This document shows, piece by piece, positions 1 to 7,884 of a stretch of 46,522 nucleotides of DNA (positions are counted from its first letter, which is position 1; each line of letters starts with the position of its first letter). The notes beneath the pieces are model-generated. The model saw only the letters and a list, made by a program, of their open reading frames with translations. It was not told the origin of the DNA and did no database searches. Position numbers and translations under genes: made by a program. The DNA is from Candidatus Mediterraneibacter quadrami (GTDB lineage: Bacteria; Bacillota; Clostridia; Lachnospirales; Lachnospiraceae): NCBI GenBank assembly GCA_019120575.1, contig DWUU01000033.1:1-46522 (forward strand), given 5' to 3'.

Positions 1-1064
1 TCAACAAGGTCGCATGCGATCTTCAGAGCAGCCTGAGCTGTTCTCTTACCGTTACGTGTCTGAAGCATGTACAGTTTACCGTGCTCTACAGTAAACTCCA
101 TATCCTGCATATCTCTGTAGTGTGTCTCCAGAGTCTTGCACACATCTTTGAACTGTGCGAATGCTTCCGGGAACTTCTGCTCCATCTCGGAGATGTGCAT
201 CGGTGTACGAACGCCGGCAACAACGTCCTCGCCCTGTGCGTTTGTAAGGAACTCACCGAAAAGTCCGTTTGCTCCTGTAGCCGGGTCACGTGTGAATGCA
301 ACACCGGTACCACAGTCATCACCCATGTTACCGAACGCCATCATCTGTACGTTGACAGCTGTTCCCCATGAATACGGGATATCGTTGTCACGACGGTATA
401 CGTTTGCTCTCGGGTTGTCCCATGAACGGAATACAGCCTTAACAGCGCCGATCAGCTGCTCTTTCGCATCAGACGGGAAGTCTGCGCCGATCTTCTCTTT
501 GTACTCAGCCTTGAACTGTCCTGCCAGAGTCTTCAGATCCTCTGCTGTCAGCTCAACGTCCTGTTTCACGCCTTTTTCTTCTTTCATCTTGTCGATGAGC
601 TCTTCGAAGTATTTCTTGCCTACTTCCATAACTACGTCGGAATACATCTGGATGAATCTTCTGTAGCAGTCCCATGCCCAGCGCTCGTTGCCTGATGCAG
701 ACGCCAGCGCCTCAACTACTTCTTCGTTCAGACCGAGGTTCAGGATCGTGTCCATCATACCCGGCATGGAAGCTCTTGCACCGGAACGTACGGAAACGAG
801 AAGCGGATTCTCTTTGTCTCCGAATTTCTTTCCTGTGATCTCCTCGAGTTTTGCCATTGCGTCCATGATCTGGCTCATGATCTCGTCGTTGATCTGTCTT
901 CCGTCCTCATAGTACTGTGTACAAGCTTCTGTTGTAACAGTGAATCCCTGCGGAACCGGAAGGCCCAGGCCTGTCATCTCTGCAAGGTTGGCGCCTTTAC
1001 CGCCAAGAAGGTTTCTCATTGTCGCGTTACCTTCTTTGAACATATAAACCCATTTTGTTGCCAT
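1..1064 (-). CDS. ppdK: Pyruvate, phosphate dikinase, N-terminal part (runs off the left edge)
   Basis: Interconverts pyruvate, ATP and Pi with PEP, AMP and PPi in the cytoplasm; in anaerobic clostridia it usually serves PPi-linked glycolysis. About 354 codons are present of a protein normally near 875 residues, so the phosphohistidine and PEP/pyruvate domains lie outside the window. The translation starts MATKWVYMFKEGNATMRNLL and continues with GGKGANLAEMTGLGLPVPQG, the hallmark of the nucleotide-binding N-terminal domain, followed by VSVRSGARASMPGMMDTILN. The start is fixed by an AGGAGG ribosome binding site at 1075-1080. It has its own promoter at 1122-1150. In relatives this gene usually follows glyS directly; here about 6.8 kb of other genes separates them. 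The family assignment is very secure. Confidence 0.97.
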   Translation of the reverse strand, partial: MATKWVYMFKEGNATMRNLLGGKGANLAEMTGLGLPVPQGFTVTTEACTQYYEDGRQINDEIMSQIMDAMAKLEEITGKKFGDKENPLLVSVRSGARASMPGMMDTILNLGLNEEVVEALASASGNERWAWDCYRRFIQMYSDVVMEVGKKYFEELIDKMKEEKGVKQDVELTAEDLKTLAGQFKAEYKEKIGADFPSDAKEQLIGAVKAVFRSWDNPRANVYRRDNDIPYSWGTAVNVQMMAFGNMGDDCGTGVAFTRDPATGANGLFGEFLTNAQGEDVVAGVRTPMHISEMEQKFPEAFAQFKDVCKTLETHYRDMQDMEFTVEHGKLYMLQTRNGKRTAQAALKIACDLV

Positions 1065-1121
1065 GTTCCAATGACCTCCTCAATAATTTTGCTAATATTT
1101 CCGTAATATTTCGCATATAAT

Positions 1122-1150
1122 ATTTTAATGGTTTCAGCCCCTTGCGTCAA
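1122..1150 (-). promoter_or_regulatory. Sigma-70-type promoter of ppdK
   Basis: On the minus strand TTGACG (1145-1150) is followed after exactly 17 bases by TAAAAT (1122-1127). The predicted start lies about 50 bases upstream of the ppdK start codon. The region is AT-rich, unlike its surroundings. Confidence 0.75.
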
Positions 1151-1211
1151 GCGTTTTATCGGGAATTGTACATATTCTGAATATTCCGGATGACGCTTCG
1201 CCCATCGGGCT

Positions 1212-1246
1212 GTAAAAGTCCCGTTCCGGCATACTGACGGCCGGAA
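1212..1246 (-). terminator. Possible terminator after the TauE gene
   Basis: On the minus strand a 7-bp stem (TTCCGGC at 1240-1246 pairing with GCCGGAA at 1224-1230) overlaps the end of the TauE gene and is followed by ACGGGACTTTTA. The U-run is only four long, so the element is weak. It would separate the accessory operon from the ppdK promoter. Confidence 0.45.
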
Positions 1247-1248
1247 TG

Positions 1249-2007
1249 TCACTGAAAGAACAGCTTTATAAGCGCAATGGCGATGGAGCCTGCCGCCACG
1301 ATACGCTTGAGCGTCACCGGATTGATCTTTTCCGCATTTCTGCTCCCGAACGCCACGCCGATCCCGTGGGCGATAAGGACCGGTATGAGCAGCCGGAACA
1401 TTTCCGTATTCTCCGCCCCGCTCCAGAGATAACCGCCCGCCGCCGGCAGGGCGATGAAGACCGAATTAAAGAGGGAGATGCCCACGGCCGTGTGCGCCGG
1501 GAATCCGATCAGCGTCAGAAGCGGCATGACCAGCACCGGGCCGCCGGCTCCGGACGCCGCGCAGACCGCCCCGGTCGCCGCGCCCAGCAGAAAGAAGAGG
1601 CCCGCCTTCGTTCCGGTTAAGGTCATCTGTTTTTCCGGCCCGTCCGTTTTCCCGTCCTTCCGGAGAAGAATGGAGATGCCGGAGGCAAGCACTACGATAT
1701 AGAGGATCATCCGCATCACATCTTCGGGGATCAGCAGGTTGACCCACACGCCGGCCAGCGCCCCCGGAAGGCTGCCTGCCGAGAGGATCACCGCCGGCTT
1801 CAGATCCAGATTGCCCTGGCGGTAATAGGTCACTGACCCCAGCGCGCCCGAGATAAGAAAGGCGGAAAAGCTTAATGCCAGCGATTCTCCGGCAGGCATC
1901 CCGAGAAACCCGGTATAGAACATCGGGAGCAGGAAGCCGGCGATGCCGGTAAGGCCGATGCAGGCGCCCACCAGCAGATTCAGAAGAAGGATCAGGATCA
2001 TACTCAT
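1249..2007 (-). CDS. TauE/SafE-family membrane permease (putative anion exporter)
   Basis: A 252-residue, very hydrophobic protein with about seven to eight predicted membrane segments, the usual size for the TauE/SafE (UPF0721) family. It begins MSMILILLLNLLVGACIGLTG and contains the family's glycine-rich turns: GFLGMPAGESLALSFSAFL, and GAATGAVCAASGAGGPVLVM in the second half. Characterised members export sulfite, sulfoacetate or related small anions; the substrate here is unknown. Its ATG overlaps the stop of the upstream deaminase gene by four bases (ATGA), so the two are translationally coupled and it is the last gene of a four-gene operon. The coupling suggests removal of an anionic product or by-product of that pathway, which is inference only. 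Confidence 0.85.
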   Translation of the reverse strand: MSMILILLLNLLVGACIGLTGIAGFLLPMFYTGFLGMPAGESLALSFSAFLISGALGSVTYYRQGNLDLKPAVILSAGSLPGALAGVWVNLLIPEDVMRMILYIVVLASGISILLRKDGKTDGPEKQMTLTGTKAGLFFLLGAATGAVCAASGAGGPVLVMPLLTLIGFPAHTAVGISLFNSVFIALPAAGGYLWSGAENTEMFRLLIPVLIAHGIGVAFGSRNAEKINPVTLKRIVAAGSIAIALIKLFFQ

Positions 2008-3290
2008 AATTCCGCCGCCTCTTTCATGATTTTCTCCTCATCCAGCGTGAGGACTTCCCGGTCCCGCATCAGGATCTTCCCGTTTACGATATTGTCGCAT
2101 ACGTCCCCGGCCGTCACGCTCTCCAGCAGTGTGTTGACGGGATTTCCGGTAGGGTAAAGATGGGGCTGCATCAGATTAACAGTGATCAGGTCCGCCTGCT
2201 TTCCCGGCGCAATCACGCCGCCGTCCTCGCCCATCAGCCGGTATCCGTTCTCCGTCGCCATGCGCAGGATCTCCCGGGCCGGCATGACCGCCGGTTCATT
2301 GAGGCGGCTTCCGTATTCCACGTTCATGACGGACCGGAAGATCTTCATCTCATTCCACAGGCTTAAGCCTCCGTGGGCCGCCCCGTCCGTCCCCAGTCCG
2401 ACGCAGATCCCGCGGGCCCGCAGGGACGGCGTATCCGGCGCGCCTTTGCCGCAGTTGCTGAACGGGCAGTGGCAGACTTTAACCTCATGCTCCGCCAGCA
2501 GTTCCTTTTCATGCTCCGAGAGGAGCAGGCAGTGGGCGGCGATGAAATCCCCATCCAGCGCCCCGATGGAATCCAGGTATTCAAAAGGCCGCATCTGTTT
2601 ATTTGTCAGGAAGAAATTGACCTCCCCGGCGTATTCATTCATGTGGGCCTGCAGTTTCGCCCCCCGCTCTTTCGCCCGCTCCGACACCTTCCGGTTCAGC
2701 CCGTCCGAACAGGAGAGCAGGGAGCGCAGGGAATAAGCCACTTTCAGATTTCCTTTTCCGTTGTACGCATCATAGAGCCGGTCGGTCTGAGCCAGCGCTT
2801 CATCCGCATTCTGCGCAATGGATTCCGGCAGCCCCTTCTCATCCATGGTGGATGCAGAGAGAAGGCCGCGAAGCCCCGAGCGCACATATACATCCGCTGC
2901 CGCTTCCATATGATAGCTTCCGGCGTCCACAAATGCGGTGGTGCCGGACCGGATCATTTCCAGGGCGGCAAGGGACGCGCTGAGTTTCATTTTTTCACCG
3001 GTAAGGGTGCTCTCAAAGGGCAGCATGATCCGCGTCCAGATCATCGGAAGGGCGTCCAGCACCCTGCCTTTCAGGAGCTGCTGCCCGGTATGCATGTGGC
3101 AGTCCGCCAGCCCCGGCATGACCAGTTTGCCCCTGCCGGAAATGTGCTCCTTTGCCGGCAGTTCCCGGTCGCCCTCCTTTGCTTCACGGACGGACTTAAT
3201 GATCCCGTCTTTTATCTCAATGGTCCGGCCGCCGCGCACCGTCCCGTCCGGGAGCAGCACCGCGGCGTCCGTTATGATCAGGTCAGGCAT
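2004..3290 (-). CDS. Amidohydrolase (TRZ/ATZ, MtaD/SsnA-like aminohydrolase)
   Basis: A 428-residue cytoplasmic metal-dependent hydrolase of the cyclic amidine deaminase type. Visible metal and substrate ligands are the HxH pair in LADCHMHTGQQ, a later His in QAHMNEYAGE, HCLLLSEHE, and the Asp in LGTDGAAHGG. The C-terminus carries the typical GVIAPGKQADLITVNL closing strand of the composite domain. Relatives deaminate S-adenosylhomocysteine, methylthioadenosine, guanine or pterin-like rings or dechlorinate triazines, so the substrate cannot be set from sequence alone. I take the start at 3290 (MPDLIITDAAV) rather than an ATG seven codons upstream because GGAGGG sits 7 bases before it. It lies 22 bp after a membrane protein gene and overlaps the TauE gene by 4 bp. 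Confidence 0.88.
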   Translation of the reverse strand: MPDLIITDAAVLLPDGTVRGGRTIEIKDGIIKSVREAKEGDRELPAKEHISGRGKLVMPGLADCHMHTGQQLLKGRVLDALPMIWTRIMLPFESTLTGEKMKLSASLAALEMIRSGTTAFVDAGSYHMEAAADVYVRSGLRGLLSASTMDEKGLPESIAQNADEALAQTDRLYDAYNGKGNLKVAYSLRSLLSCSDGLNRKVSERAKERGAKLQAHMNEYAGEVNFFLTNKQMRPFEYLDSIGALDGDFIAAHCLLLSEHEKELLAEHEVKVCHCPFSNCGKGAPDTPSLRARGICVGLGTDGAAHGGLSLWNEMKIFRSVMNVEYGSRLNEPAVMPAREILRMATENGYRLMGEDGGVIAPGKQADLITVNLMQPHLYPTGNPVNTLLESVTAGDVCDNIVNGKILMRDREVLTLDEEKIMKEAAEL

Positions 3291-3312
3291 ATGTTTTCCC
3301 TCCGTTTTCATG

Positions 3313-3759
3313 TCAGATGGCTCCCGTGATCTTCAGCACCACATGGGCGATCAGCGCCGAGCCAACAAAAGTGCCGGTCATGACAAAAATGCCCACGAGG
3401 ATCATTTTCCACCCCTGCTTCAGGAAAGATCTGATCTGGTCGCTGATGGAGATGCCGGCGTAGGCGCCCACCATGGTGAGCGGAGCCGTAAAATTGATCT
3501 TTCCCGCCGCATCAATGACAAATTCCCGGCAGGGAGAGACCGGGCAGGCCGCCAGAAGGCCGATGATGGATACATACGCCACTACAGGAAGTTTCAGCGG
3601 GATCACTTTGCTCACGGCAACGCCCAGCGCCGCGATGACCAGCAGCACCAGGATGCCCGGAAGAGACTCCATGAATCCCACATCAAATCCGACCAAGTTC
3701 GCCAGTGCGATCCCGCACCCGGATATTACAAACAAAACAAGCCATTCGATATATCTCAT
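3313..3759 (-). CDS. Small integral membrane protein, partner of the DUF3100 protein
   Basis: A 148-residue hydrophobic protein with four to five likely membrane segments (for example LVLFVISGCGIALANLVGF and LPGILVLLVIAALGVAVS). It contains a short CPVSPC motif near residue 75 in a loop. I do not recognise a named family with certainty. Its start codon overlaps the stop of the upstream DUF3100 gene by four bases, so the two are very probably made in fixed ratio and may form one transporter from two membrane subunits. The next gene downstream is the aminohydrolase. A role in importing the deaminase substrate is inference from the operon. Confidence 0.7.
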   Translation of the reverse strand: MRYIEWLVLFVISGCGIALANLVGFDVGFMESLPGILVLLVIAALGVAVSKVIPLKLPVVAYVSIIGLLAACPVSPCREFVIDAAGKINFTAPLTMVGAYAGISISDQIRSFLKQGWKMILVGIFVMTGTFVGSALIAHVVLKITGAI

Positions 3760-4634
3760 TTCTGCGCCTCCTTCTCCTCCACTGCGTCTGCGGCGGCAGC
3801 TTTCTCCTGTCTGCGCTTCCCGCCGAACCGACCGATCTTCGGCTCCAGCACTTTATAGAGCCAGTTGCAAAGCGGCAGGCCGATCAGAAGCGACATATAG
3901 ATCCCGTCGATGCCGGAAATGGTCTCGCTGGCGCTGGCCAGTGCCGAGATCTGGTCCGCCATGGCCGGGAATATTTCCGTCAGGGACGCCACGGCGCTCG
4001 CCATCAGGATGCCTGCGCCCACGCCGGACGCCATGCCCAGCGCATAGGGATGGAAAATGTCAAGCATGGCGATCACGGACACCATGAATCCAAAATAGAT
4101 CGTACCGATCATTCCGCCCACCACATAGATGGAAAGGCTTCCCCTCGCCTCCGGTGAATCCGGCCCGTACACATCAGTGATCAGCGCCAGGTTGGATTCC
4201 CGGTTGATGGAATGGGTCGCGCCGATGGCTTCCCGCTTCATGCCCAGCAGGATTGCCAGCGGCATGGCCAGAAGGATGGTCCCCAGATTGCCGAACTCCT
4301 GCAGAAGGAGCGCCGGACCCGCGGAGACAACGGTCTCCAGGCTGGCGCCGGCATTGATGCCCAGCTTTGCGATAAACGGGCAGATGGCCACGATGACCAG
4401 CTTAGACGCGGCCTTTACTTCTTTTGACTTCATGATCTTTGTTGCCTGCGGCCCCGAAAGGACGCCCATGATCAGCGCGTAGAAGATCGGAAACAGGATG
4501 AACTGCCCCGGTCCCAGCGGGATCTGGATCTGGCCGATAGAATCGGCGATCAGGATGAATATGACGGCTGCGATGTAGATCTTGTACTCTGTCTTCAGCC
4601 TTGCCTTGAGCGACGGATAGACGAACTTATCCAT
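3756..4634 (-). CDS. DUF3100-family membrane protein (putative transporter)
   Basis: A 292-residue protein with about eight to nine hydrophobic segments and a charged, Lys/Glu-rich cytoplasmic tail (GGKRRQEKAAAADAVEEKEA). It begins MDKFVYPSLKARLKTEYKIY, then enters membrane segments; polar elements between them include GMKREAIGATHSINRESNL and TEIFPAMADQ. This pattern matches the uncharacterised DUF3100 family as I remember it. It is the first gene of the operon DUF3100 / small membrane protein / aminohydrolase / TauE and is read divergently from a Crp/Fnr-type regulator gene, with about 160 bp between the two start codons. Transport function is inferred from topology and context, not from any motif. 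Confidence 0.7.
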   Translation of the reverse strand: MDKFVYPSLKARLKTEYKIYIAAVIFILIADSIGQIQIPLGPGQFILFPIFYALIMGVLSGPQATKIMKSKEVKAASKLVIVAICPFIAKLGINAGASLETVVSAGPALLLQEFGNLGTILLAMPLAILLGMKREAIGATHSINRESNLALITDVYGPDSPEARGSLSIYVVGGMIGTIYFGFMVSVIAMLDIFHPYALGMASGVGAGILMASAVASLTEIFPAMADQISALASASETISGIDGIYMSLLIGLPLCNWLYKVLEPKIGRFGGKRRQEKAAAADAVEEKEAQK

Positions 4635-4793
4635 TTCACTTCCTCCTCATTCTCTTTTGTATTTTTTATGCCAACGCTATGTATTGTAGCGGGACACGCC
4701 CCGGCAAAAAAGGACAAATGGGACTTTTTTTCTTCTTTTTTTGATCCTATAATGGATATAATCAGATCAATCCGTTTTATGGGAGAACTTGCT
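4635..4793. promoter_or_regulatory. Divergent control region between DUF3100 operon and crp-like gene
   Basis: The 159-bp gap contains TATAAT at 4748-4753, a good -10 for the plus-strand regulator gene, bracketed by an exact inverted repeat TTGATC (4741-4746) and GATCAA (4765-4770). Upstream, 4706-4730 carries A-tract/T-tract symmetry around AGGACAAATGGGACTT. These are the best candidates for binding sites of the adjacent Crp/Fnr-type protein. The spacing of TTGATC/GATCAA is too wide for a classical FNR box, so the operator itself is not proven. Confidence 0.45.
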
Positions 4794-5513
4794 ATGACGC
4801 TGGAAGAACTGGTCCGGGAAGTGCCGGAGCTTGAAGAATACACAAGATATATGCCGGAAGAACTGTGGCAGCGCTGCAGCGTCCGCGTGTATCCGCCGGG
4901 AACGATCATCCATCAGAAAGATTATAAGCTGGAATATTTCGGCCTCATCGCCAAAGGCGAGCACCGGGTGATCAATGAATTTCAGAACGGGAATGTCTAT
5001 ATGATCGAAAAGAATGAGCCCATCGACTTTGTGGGCGAAGTGACCATTCTCGCGGGAATGGAGAAAACGTCCGTCACCATTGAGACGCTCACCGAGACAA
5101 CGGTGGCATTTTTCTCGCGGAAAGATTTTGAAGACTGGATCTCAAAGGATATCCATTTCCTGCGTCTGGTAGCGCACAAAGTCGCCTGTAAGCTGTACCG
5201 CTCCTCCTACAACCGGGGCGCAAGGCTCTTCTACCCGCCTCATTTTATCCTGCTGGACTACATCCTGAAGGCGGCCGCCGCCATGGATATCGAGAAAAAT
5301 CATGAGATCATCCTGCCAAAGACCCGGCAGGCTTTATATGAAGAGTGCGGCATCACGGTAAAAACGATCAACCGCACGGTGAAAAAGCTGAAGGATGAGG
5401 GGCTGATCTCCCTCAGAAAAGGGAAGATCAGCATAACCTCCGACCAGTACCGCAAAGCACAGAAAGTGATCCATCACTATGTGAACTATGAGGACTGGAC
5501 TCCTACATGTTGA
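4794..5513 (+). CDS. Crp/Fnr-family transcriptional regulator
   Basis: A 239-residue protein with an N-terminal cyclic-nucleotide-binding-like beta-roll (about residues 20-130, including YPPGTIIHQKDYKLEYFGLI and PIDFVGEVTILAG) and a C-terminal winged helix (about 165-230, TRQALYEECGITVKTINRTV). No cysteine cluster for an FNR-type iron-sulfur centre is seen. The reading frame stays open upstream, but the start at 4794 is supported by GGGAGA 7 bases before it and by the -10 at 4748-4753, which would lie inside a longer protein. It is divergent from the DUF3100/aminohydrolase/TauE operon and is probably its regulator. The 3' end overlaps the convergent aminopeptidase gene by 11 bp. Confidence 0.87.
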   Translation: MTLEELVREVPELEEYTRYMPEELWQRCSVRVYPPGTIIHQKDYKLEYFGLIAKGEHRVINEFQNGNVYMIEKNEPIDFVGEVTILAGMEKTSVTIETLTETTVAFFSRKDFEDWISKDIHFLRLVAHKVACKLYRSSYNRGARLFYPPHFILLDYILKAAAAMDIEKNHEIILPKTRQALYEECGITVKTINRTVKKLKDEGLISLRKGKISITSDQYRKAQKVIHHYVNYEDWTPTC

Positions 5514-6894
5514 GGAATGCGCGGTAGCCTTTTACCGCTTCGTACACATCCGCCTTGCTCGTGACTTCATAGGGCGCGTGCATGTTCAGAACCGCAACGC
5601 CGCTGTCGATCACTTCCATGCCGTAGTTGGCCATGATATAGGCAATGGTTCCGCCGCCGCCCAGATCAACACGGCCCAGTTCCGCAAACTGGTAGGCCAC
5701 GCCGGCGTCATCCAGCGCTTTCCGAAGCGCCGCGATGTATTCCGCATTGGCGTCATTGGAGCCGGATTTGCCCCTGCTGCCCGTAAATTTGTTAAATGTA
5801 ATTCCGTTTGCAAAAAATGCGGAACTCCGTTTCTCGAATGCCTCGGCAAACATCGGGTCGTAAGCCGCGCTTACGTCAGAAGAAAGCATCCGTGAATTCA
5901 TCAGCGCGCGGCGCACTTTCAGGTCTGATTCACCCTCCGTCATGGCGATCAGCTCTGCCACCGTATTCTCGAAGAAGCGGGAGTGCATGCCTGTGGCGCC
6001 GACGCTTCCGATCTCTTCTTTATCCACAAGAAGGCAGCACCCCGTCCGCTTCGCCTCCGTAACATCCAGCATCGCAAACAGCGACGTAAATGCGCAGACC
6101 CGGTCGTCCTGCCCATAGGAAAGGATCATGCTGCGGTCCAGTCCGCAGTCGCGGGCCCTGCCGGCCGGAACGATCTCCAGTTCCGCCGAGAGGAAATCCT
6201 CCTCCGCCATATCATATTTCTCTTTCAGAAGACGGAGAACATTCGCCTTGATCGCCTCTTTCTCCTTTTCATCCCCCGCAGTTTCTTCCAGCGGACGATT
6301 GGCGATAAGCAGGTCCAGCTTCTCCCCCTCGATCACTTTCGAGGCTTTCTTCTCCATCTGCTCCTGAGCAAGATGAATAAGAAGATCCGTGATCACGAAT
6401 ACCGGATCATTCTCATCCTCTCCGATGGAAATCTTCTCCGTCGTCCCGTCCTTCTTCACGATCACGCCGTGCAGCGCCAGCGGCTGCGCCACCCACTGAT
6501 ACTTTTTGATACCGCCGTAATAATGCGTATCCAGATAAGCCAGTCCTTCATTCTCATAGAGCGGATTCTGCTTCACGTCGATGCGCGGAGAATCAATGTG
6601 GGCGCCCAGGATATTCATGCCCGCGGAAACCGGTTCCTCCCCGAGGCGGAAGAGCACCAGCATCTTCTTCATGCATACCGCATATACCTTATCACCCGCC
6701 TTCAGGCTCTCTCCCGCCGCCATCACCTCATTCAGATCCCGGTAGCCAGCCTCCTGCGCCATGCGGACGCCGAGTTCCACGCACTCCCGCTCCGTCTTGC
6801 CGGCATCAAGACAGGATTTGTATCTTTTGCTTATCTGTTCAAGCTCTTCCATCTGCTGACTGTTGTAAGAACTCCATGCACATTTTCTATCCAT
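5503..6894 (-). CDS. M18-family aminopeptidase
   Basis: A 463-residue cytosolic zinc aminopeptidase of the aspartyl/lysyl aminopeptidase (M18) family, which forms dodecamers and trims peptides. Metal-site motifs are all present: GAHIDSPRIDVKQ near residue 100, DKEEIGSVGATGMHSRF near 300, and the terminal MHAPYEVTSKADVYEA. NGITFNKFTGSRGKSGSND is the conserved substrate-loop region. The length is normal. A GAGGAG ribosome binding site precedes the ATG by nine bases. A perfect 41-bp palindrome (6913-6953) lies just before this ribosome binding site, so the mRNA leader would carry a strong hairpin. The gene stands alone between the crp-like gene and the transposase element. Confidence 0.93.
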   Translation of the reverse strand: MDRKCAWSSYNSQQMEELEQISKRYKSCLDAGKTERECVELGVRMAQEAGYRDLNEVMAAGESLKAGDKVYAVCMKKMLVLFRLGEEPVSAGMNILGAHIDSPRIDVKQNPLYENEGLAYLDTHYYGGIKKYQWVAQPLALHGVIVKKDGTTEKISIGEDENDPVFVITDLLIHLAQEQMEKKASKVIEGEKLDLLIANRPLEETAGDEKEKEAIKANVLRLLKEKYDMAEEDFLSAELEIVPAGRARDCGLDRSMILSYGQDDRVCAFTSLFAMLDVTEAKRTGCCLLVDKEEIGSVGATGMHSRFFENTVAELIAMTEGESDLKVRRALMNSRMLSSDVSAAYDPMFAEAFEKRSSAFFANGITFNKFTGSRGKSGSNDANAEYIAALRKALDDAGVAYQFAELGRVDLGGGGTIAYIMANYGMEVIDSGVAVLNMHAPYEVTSKADVYEAVKGYRAFLNM

Positions 6895-6912
6895 TGTTAC
6901 ATTCTCCTCTCT

Positions 6913-6953
6913 ATCGGGGACGTAGTAAAATTGAATTTTACTACGTCCCCGAT
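6913..6953. repeat. REP-like palindrome, copy 1 (41 bp, perfect)
   Basis: Perfect inverted repeat with 20-bp arms around a single central base. The arm reads ATCGGGGACGTAGTAAAATT and the second arm is its exact complement. The inner 33 bp are identical to copies at 7834-7866 and 14948-14980. It sits immediately left of the transposase element and about 18 bp upstream of the M18 aminopeptidase start codon. Confidence 0.97.
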
Positions 6954-7831
6954 TAAATTTTACTATGTCCCAAATTGAACTTTGCCCTGTCCCTTTTGGC
7001 TATTTGTTGATTATACAACTTTTTACGCCACGATACAATCGTTCGGTTTCTGCTTTTGATATCTTCAATTCTTTCCGAAGCAAAGCCTTATATTCTTCCC
7101 TTAACTTTTTATCTTCAAGAATTATCCTGGGTTCTTCCATGTTTTTCCTGTTTGCCTCCTGATTCAAATATATCAGCGCAGCTCTGTTTCTTTGCGCCTC
7201 CACTTCCCACGGAACATCAATAAAAACCTGTTTCTGTCCTCTGTCATGAAATTCAAGACTCTCTTCGAAATCTCCAAATTTAGACTTATACAGTTTTATT
7301 GCCTTTGGATGTAGTATGTGGTCTTTTTCAGCCGCATATTCTTTGAGACTGGAGAATTGATAGTTCACAGGATTTTTTACTATTTTTGCATGAACCGGAT
7401 TCATATGGATATATCTCATACAATTCCAGAAATACTGTTCAGTTTCCACACATTCGCTGCAAAACCGATCCTGAAATACATGTCCGTTACGATTGTGTTT
7501 ATAATTGTAATATTCTGCAAATTCTGCCAAGACACTGGCCATAAAATGAGATAAGAGTTTCAGATCAACATGAATCAAAATATGAAAATGCGTAGACATG
7601 ATAACATATGCATATATTTCTATATCTTGATCTTTAAGACGCTTCTTAAGAAGCCTCAGGAAATTGTTCTTCTCTCTTTTCTGGTTAAAAATCGCTTCTT
7701 TATTTATCCCTCGCGCTATCACATGATAAAAATCTGTAGTGCTTTTTCTGCGTGCTGTACGCGGCATCATTTCACCCCTTTCACAATCTGGGACAGGGCA
7801 AAACTCAATTTGGGACACAGTAAATGTTAAT
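6952..7831 (-). mobile_element. REP-associated Y1 transposase element with ~42-bp imperfect terminal inverted repeats
   Basis: The transposase gene is enclosed by inverted repeats: 6952-6993 on the left and 7790-7831 on the right. The inner 26 bases (6968-6993 versus 7790-7815, beginning TCCCAAATTGA and ending GCCCTGTCCC) match at 24 of 26 positions; the outer 16 match at 13 of 16. Directly outside each end stands a copy of the perfect palindrome (6913-6953 and 7834-7866). The outer repeats contain a GGGACATAGTAAAATT variant of the palindrome arm, so ends and palindromes are clearly related. I see no obvious target-site duplication. Confidence 0.85.
7000..7770 (-). CDS. REP-associated tyrosine (IS200/Y1-like) transposase
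   Basis: A 256-residue HUH-type single-strand transposase. The family block begins MPRTARRKSTTDFYHVIARG, the metal-binding HUH motif is in STHFHILIH, and the catalytic-tyrosine helix is in AEFAEYYNYKHNRNGHVFQD, followed by YIHMNPVHAKIV. The C-terminal 60 residues are basic and helical, as in many Firmicutes members. I start at 7770 (MMPRT) because AGGGG lies four to seven bases before the two adjacent ATGs; the frame runs 16 codons further upstream, but those codons are simply the terminal inverted repeat. Such proteins mobilise or maintain REP palindromes, and palindromes occur here at both flanks and near era. The gene looks intact. Confidence 0.9.
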   Translation of the reverse strand: MMPRTARRKSTTDFYHVIARGINKEAIFNQKREKNNFLRLLKKRLKDQDIEIYAYVIMSTHFHILIHVDLKLLSHFMASVLAEFAEYYNYKHNRNGHVFQDRFCSECVETEQYFWNCMRYIHMNPVHAKIVKNPVNYQFSSLKEYAAEKDHILHPKAIKLYKSKFGDFEESLEFHDRGQKQVFIDVPWEVEAQRNRAALIYLNQEANRKNMEEPRIILEDKKLREEYKALLRKELKISKAETERLYRGVKSCIINK

Positions 7832-7833
7832 TT

Positions 7834-7866
7834 GGGACGTAGTAAAATTGAATTTTACTACGTCCC
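7834..7866. repeat. REP-like palindrome, copy 2 (33 bp, perfect)
   Basis: Arms GGGACGTAGTAAAATT and its complement around one central base, identical to the core of copy 1 and to copy 3. It lies 18 bp after the glyS stop codon, so in the glyS transcript it would form a long hairpin and could act as a 3' stabiliser or weak terminator. Confidence 0.97.
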
Positions 7867-7884
7867 GGAATGGAGTATGGAGTA

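Noticed and set aside
2373-3329. 318-codon open frame on the plus strand
   Set aside because: Antisense to the aminohydrolase, whose active-site motifs are intact; no start signal and low-complexity composition.
7771-7818. 16-residue N-terminal extension of the transposase
   Set aside because: Encoded by the terminal inverted repeat; a good ribosome binding site lies after it, right before the MMPRT start.
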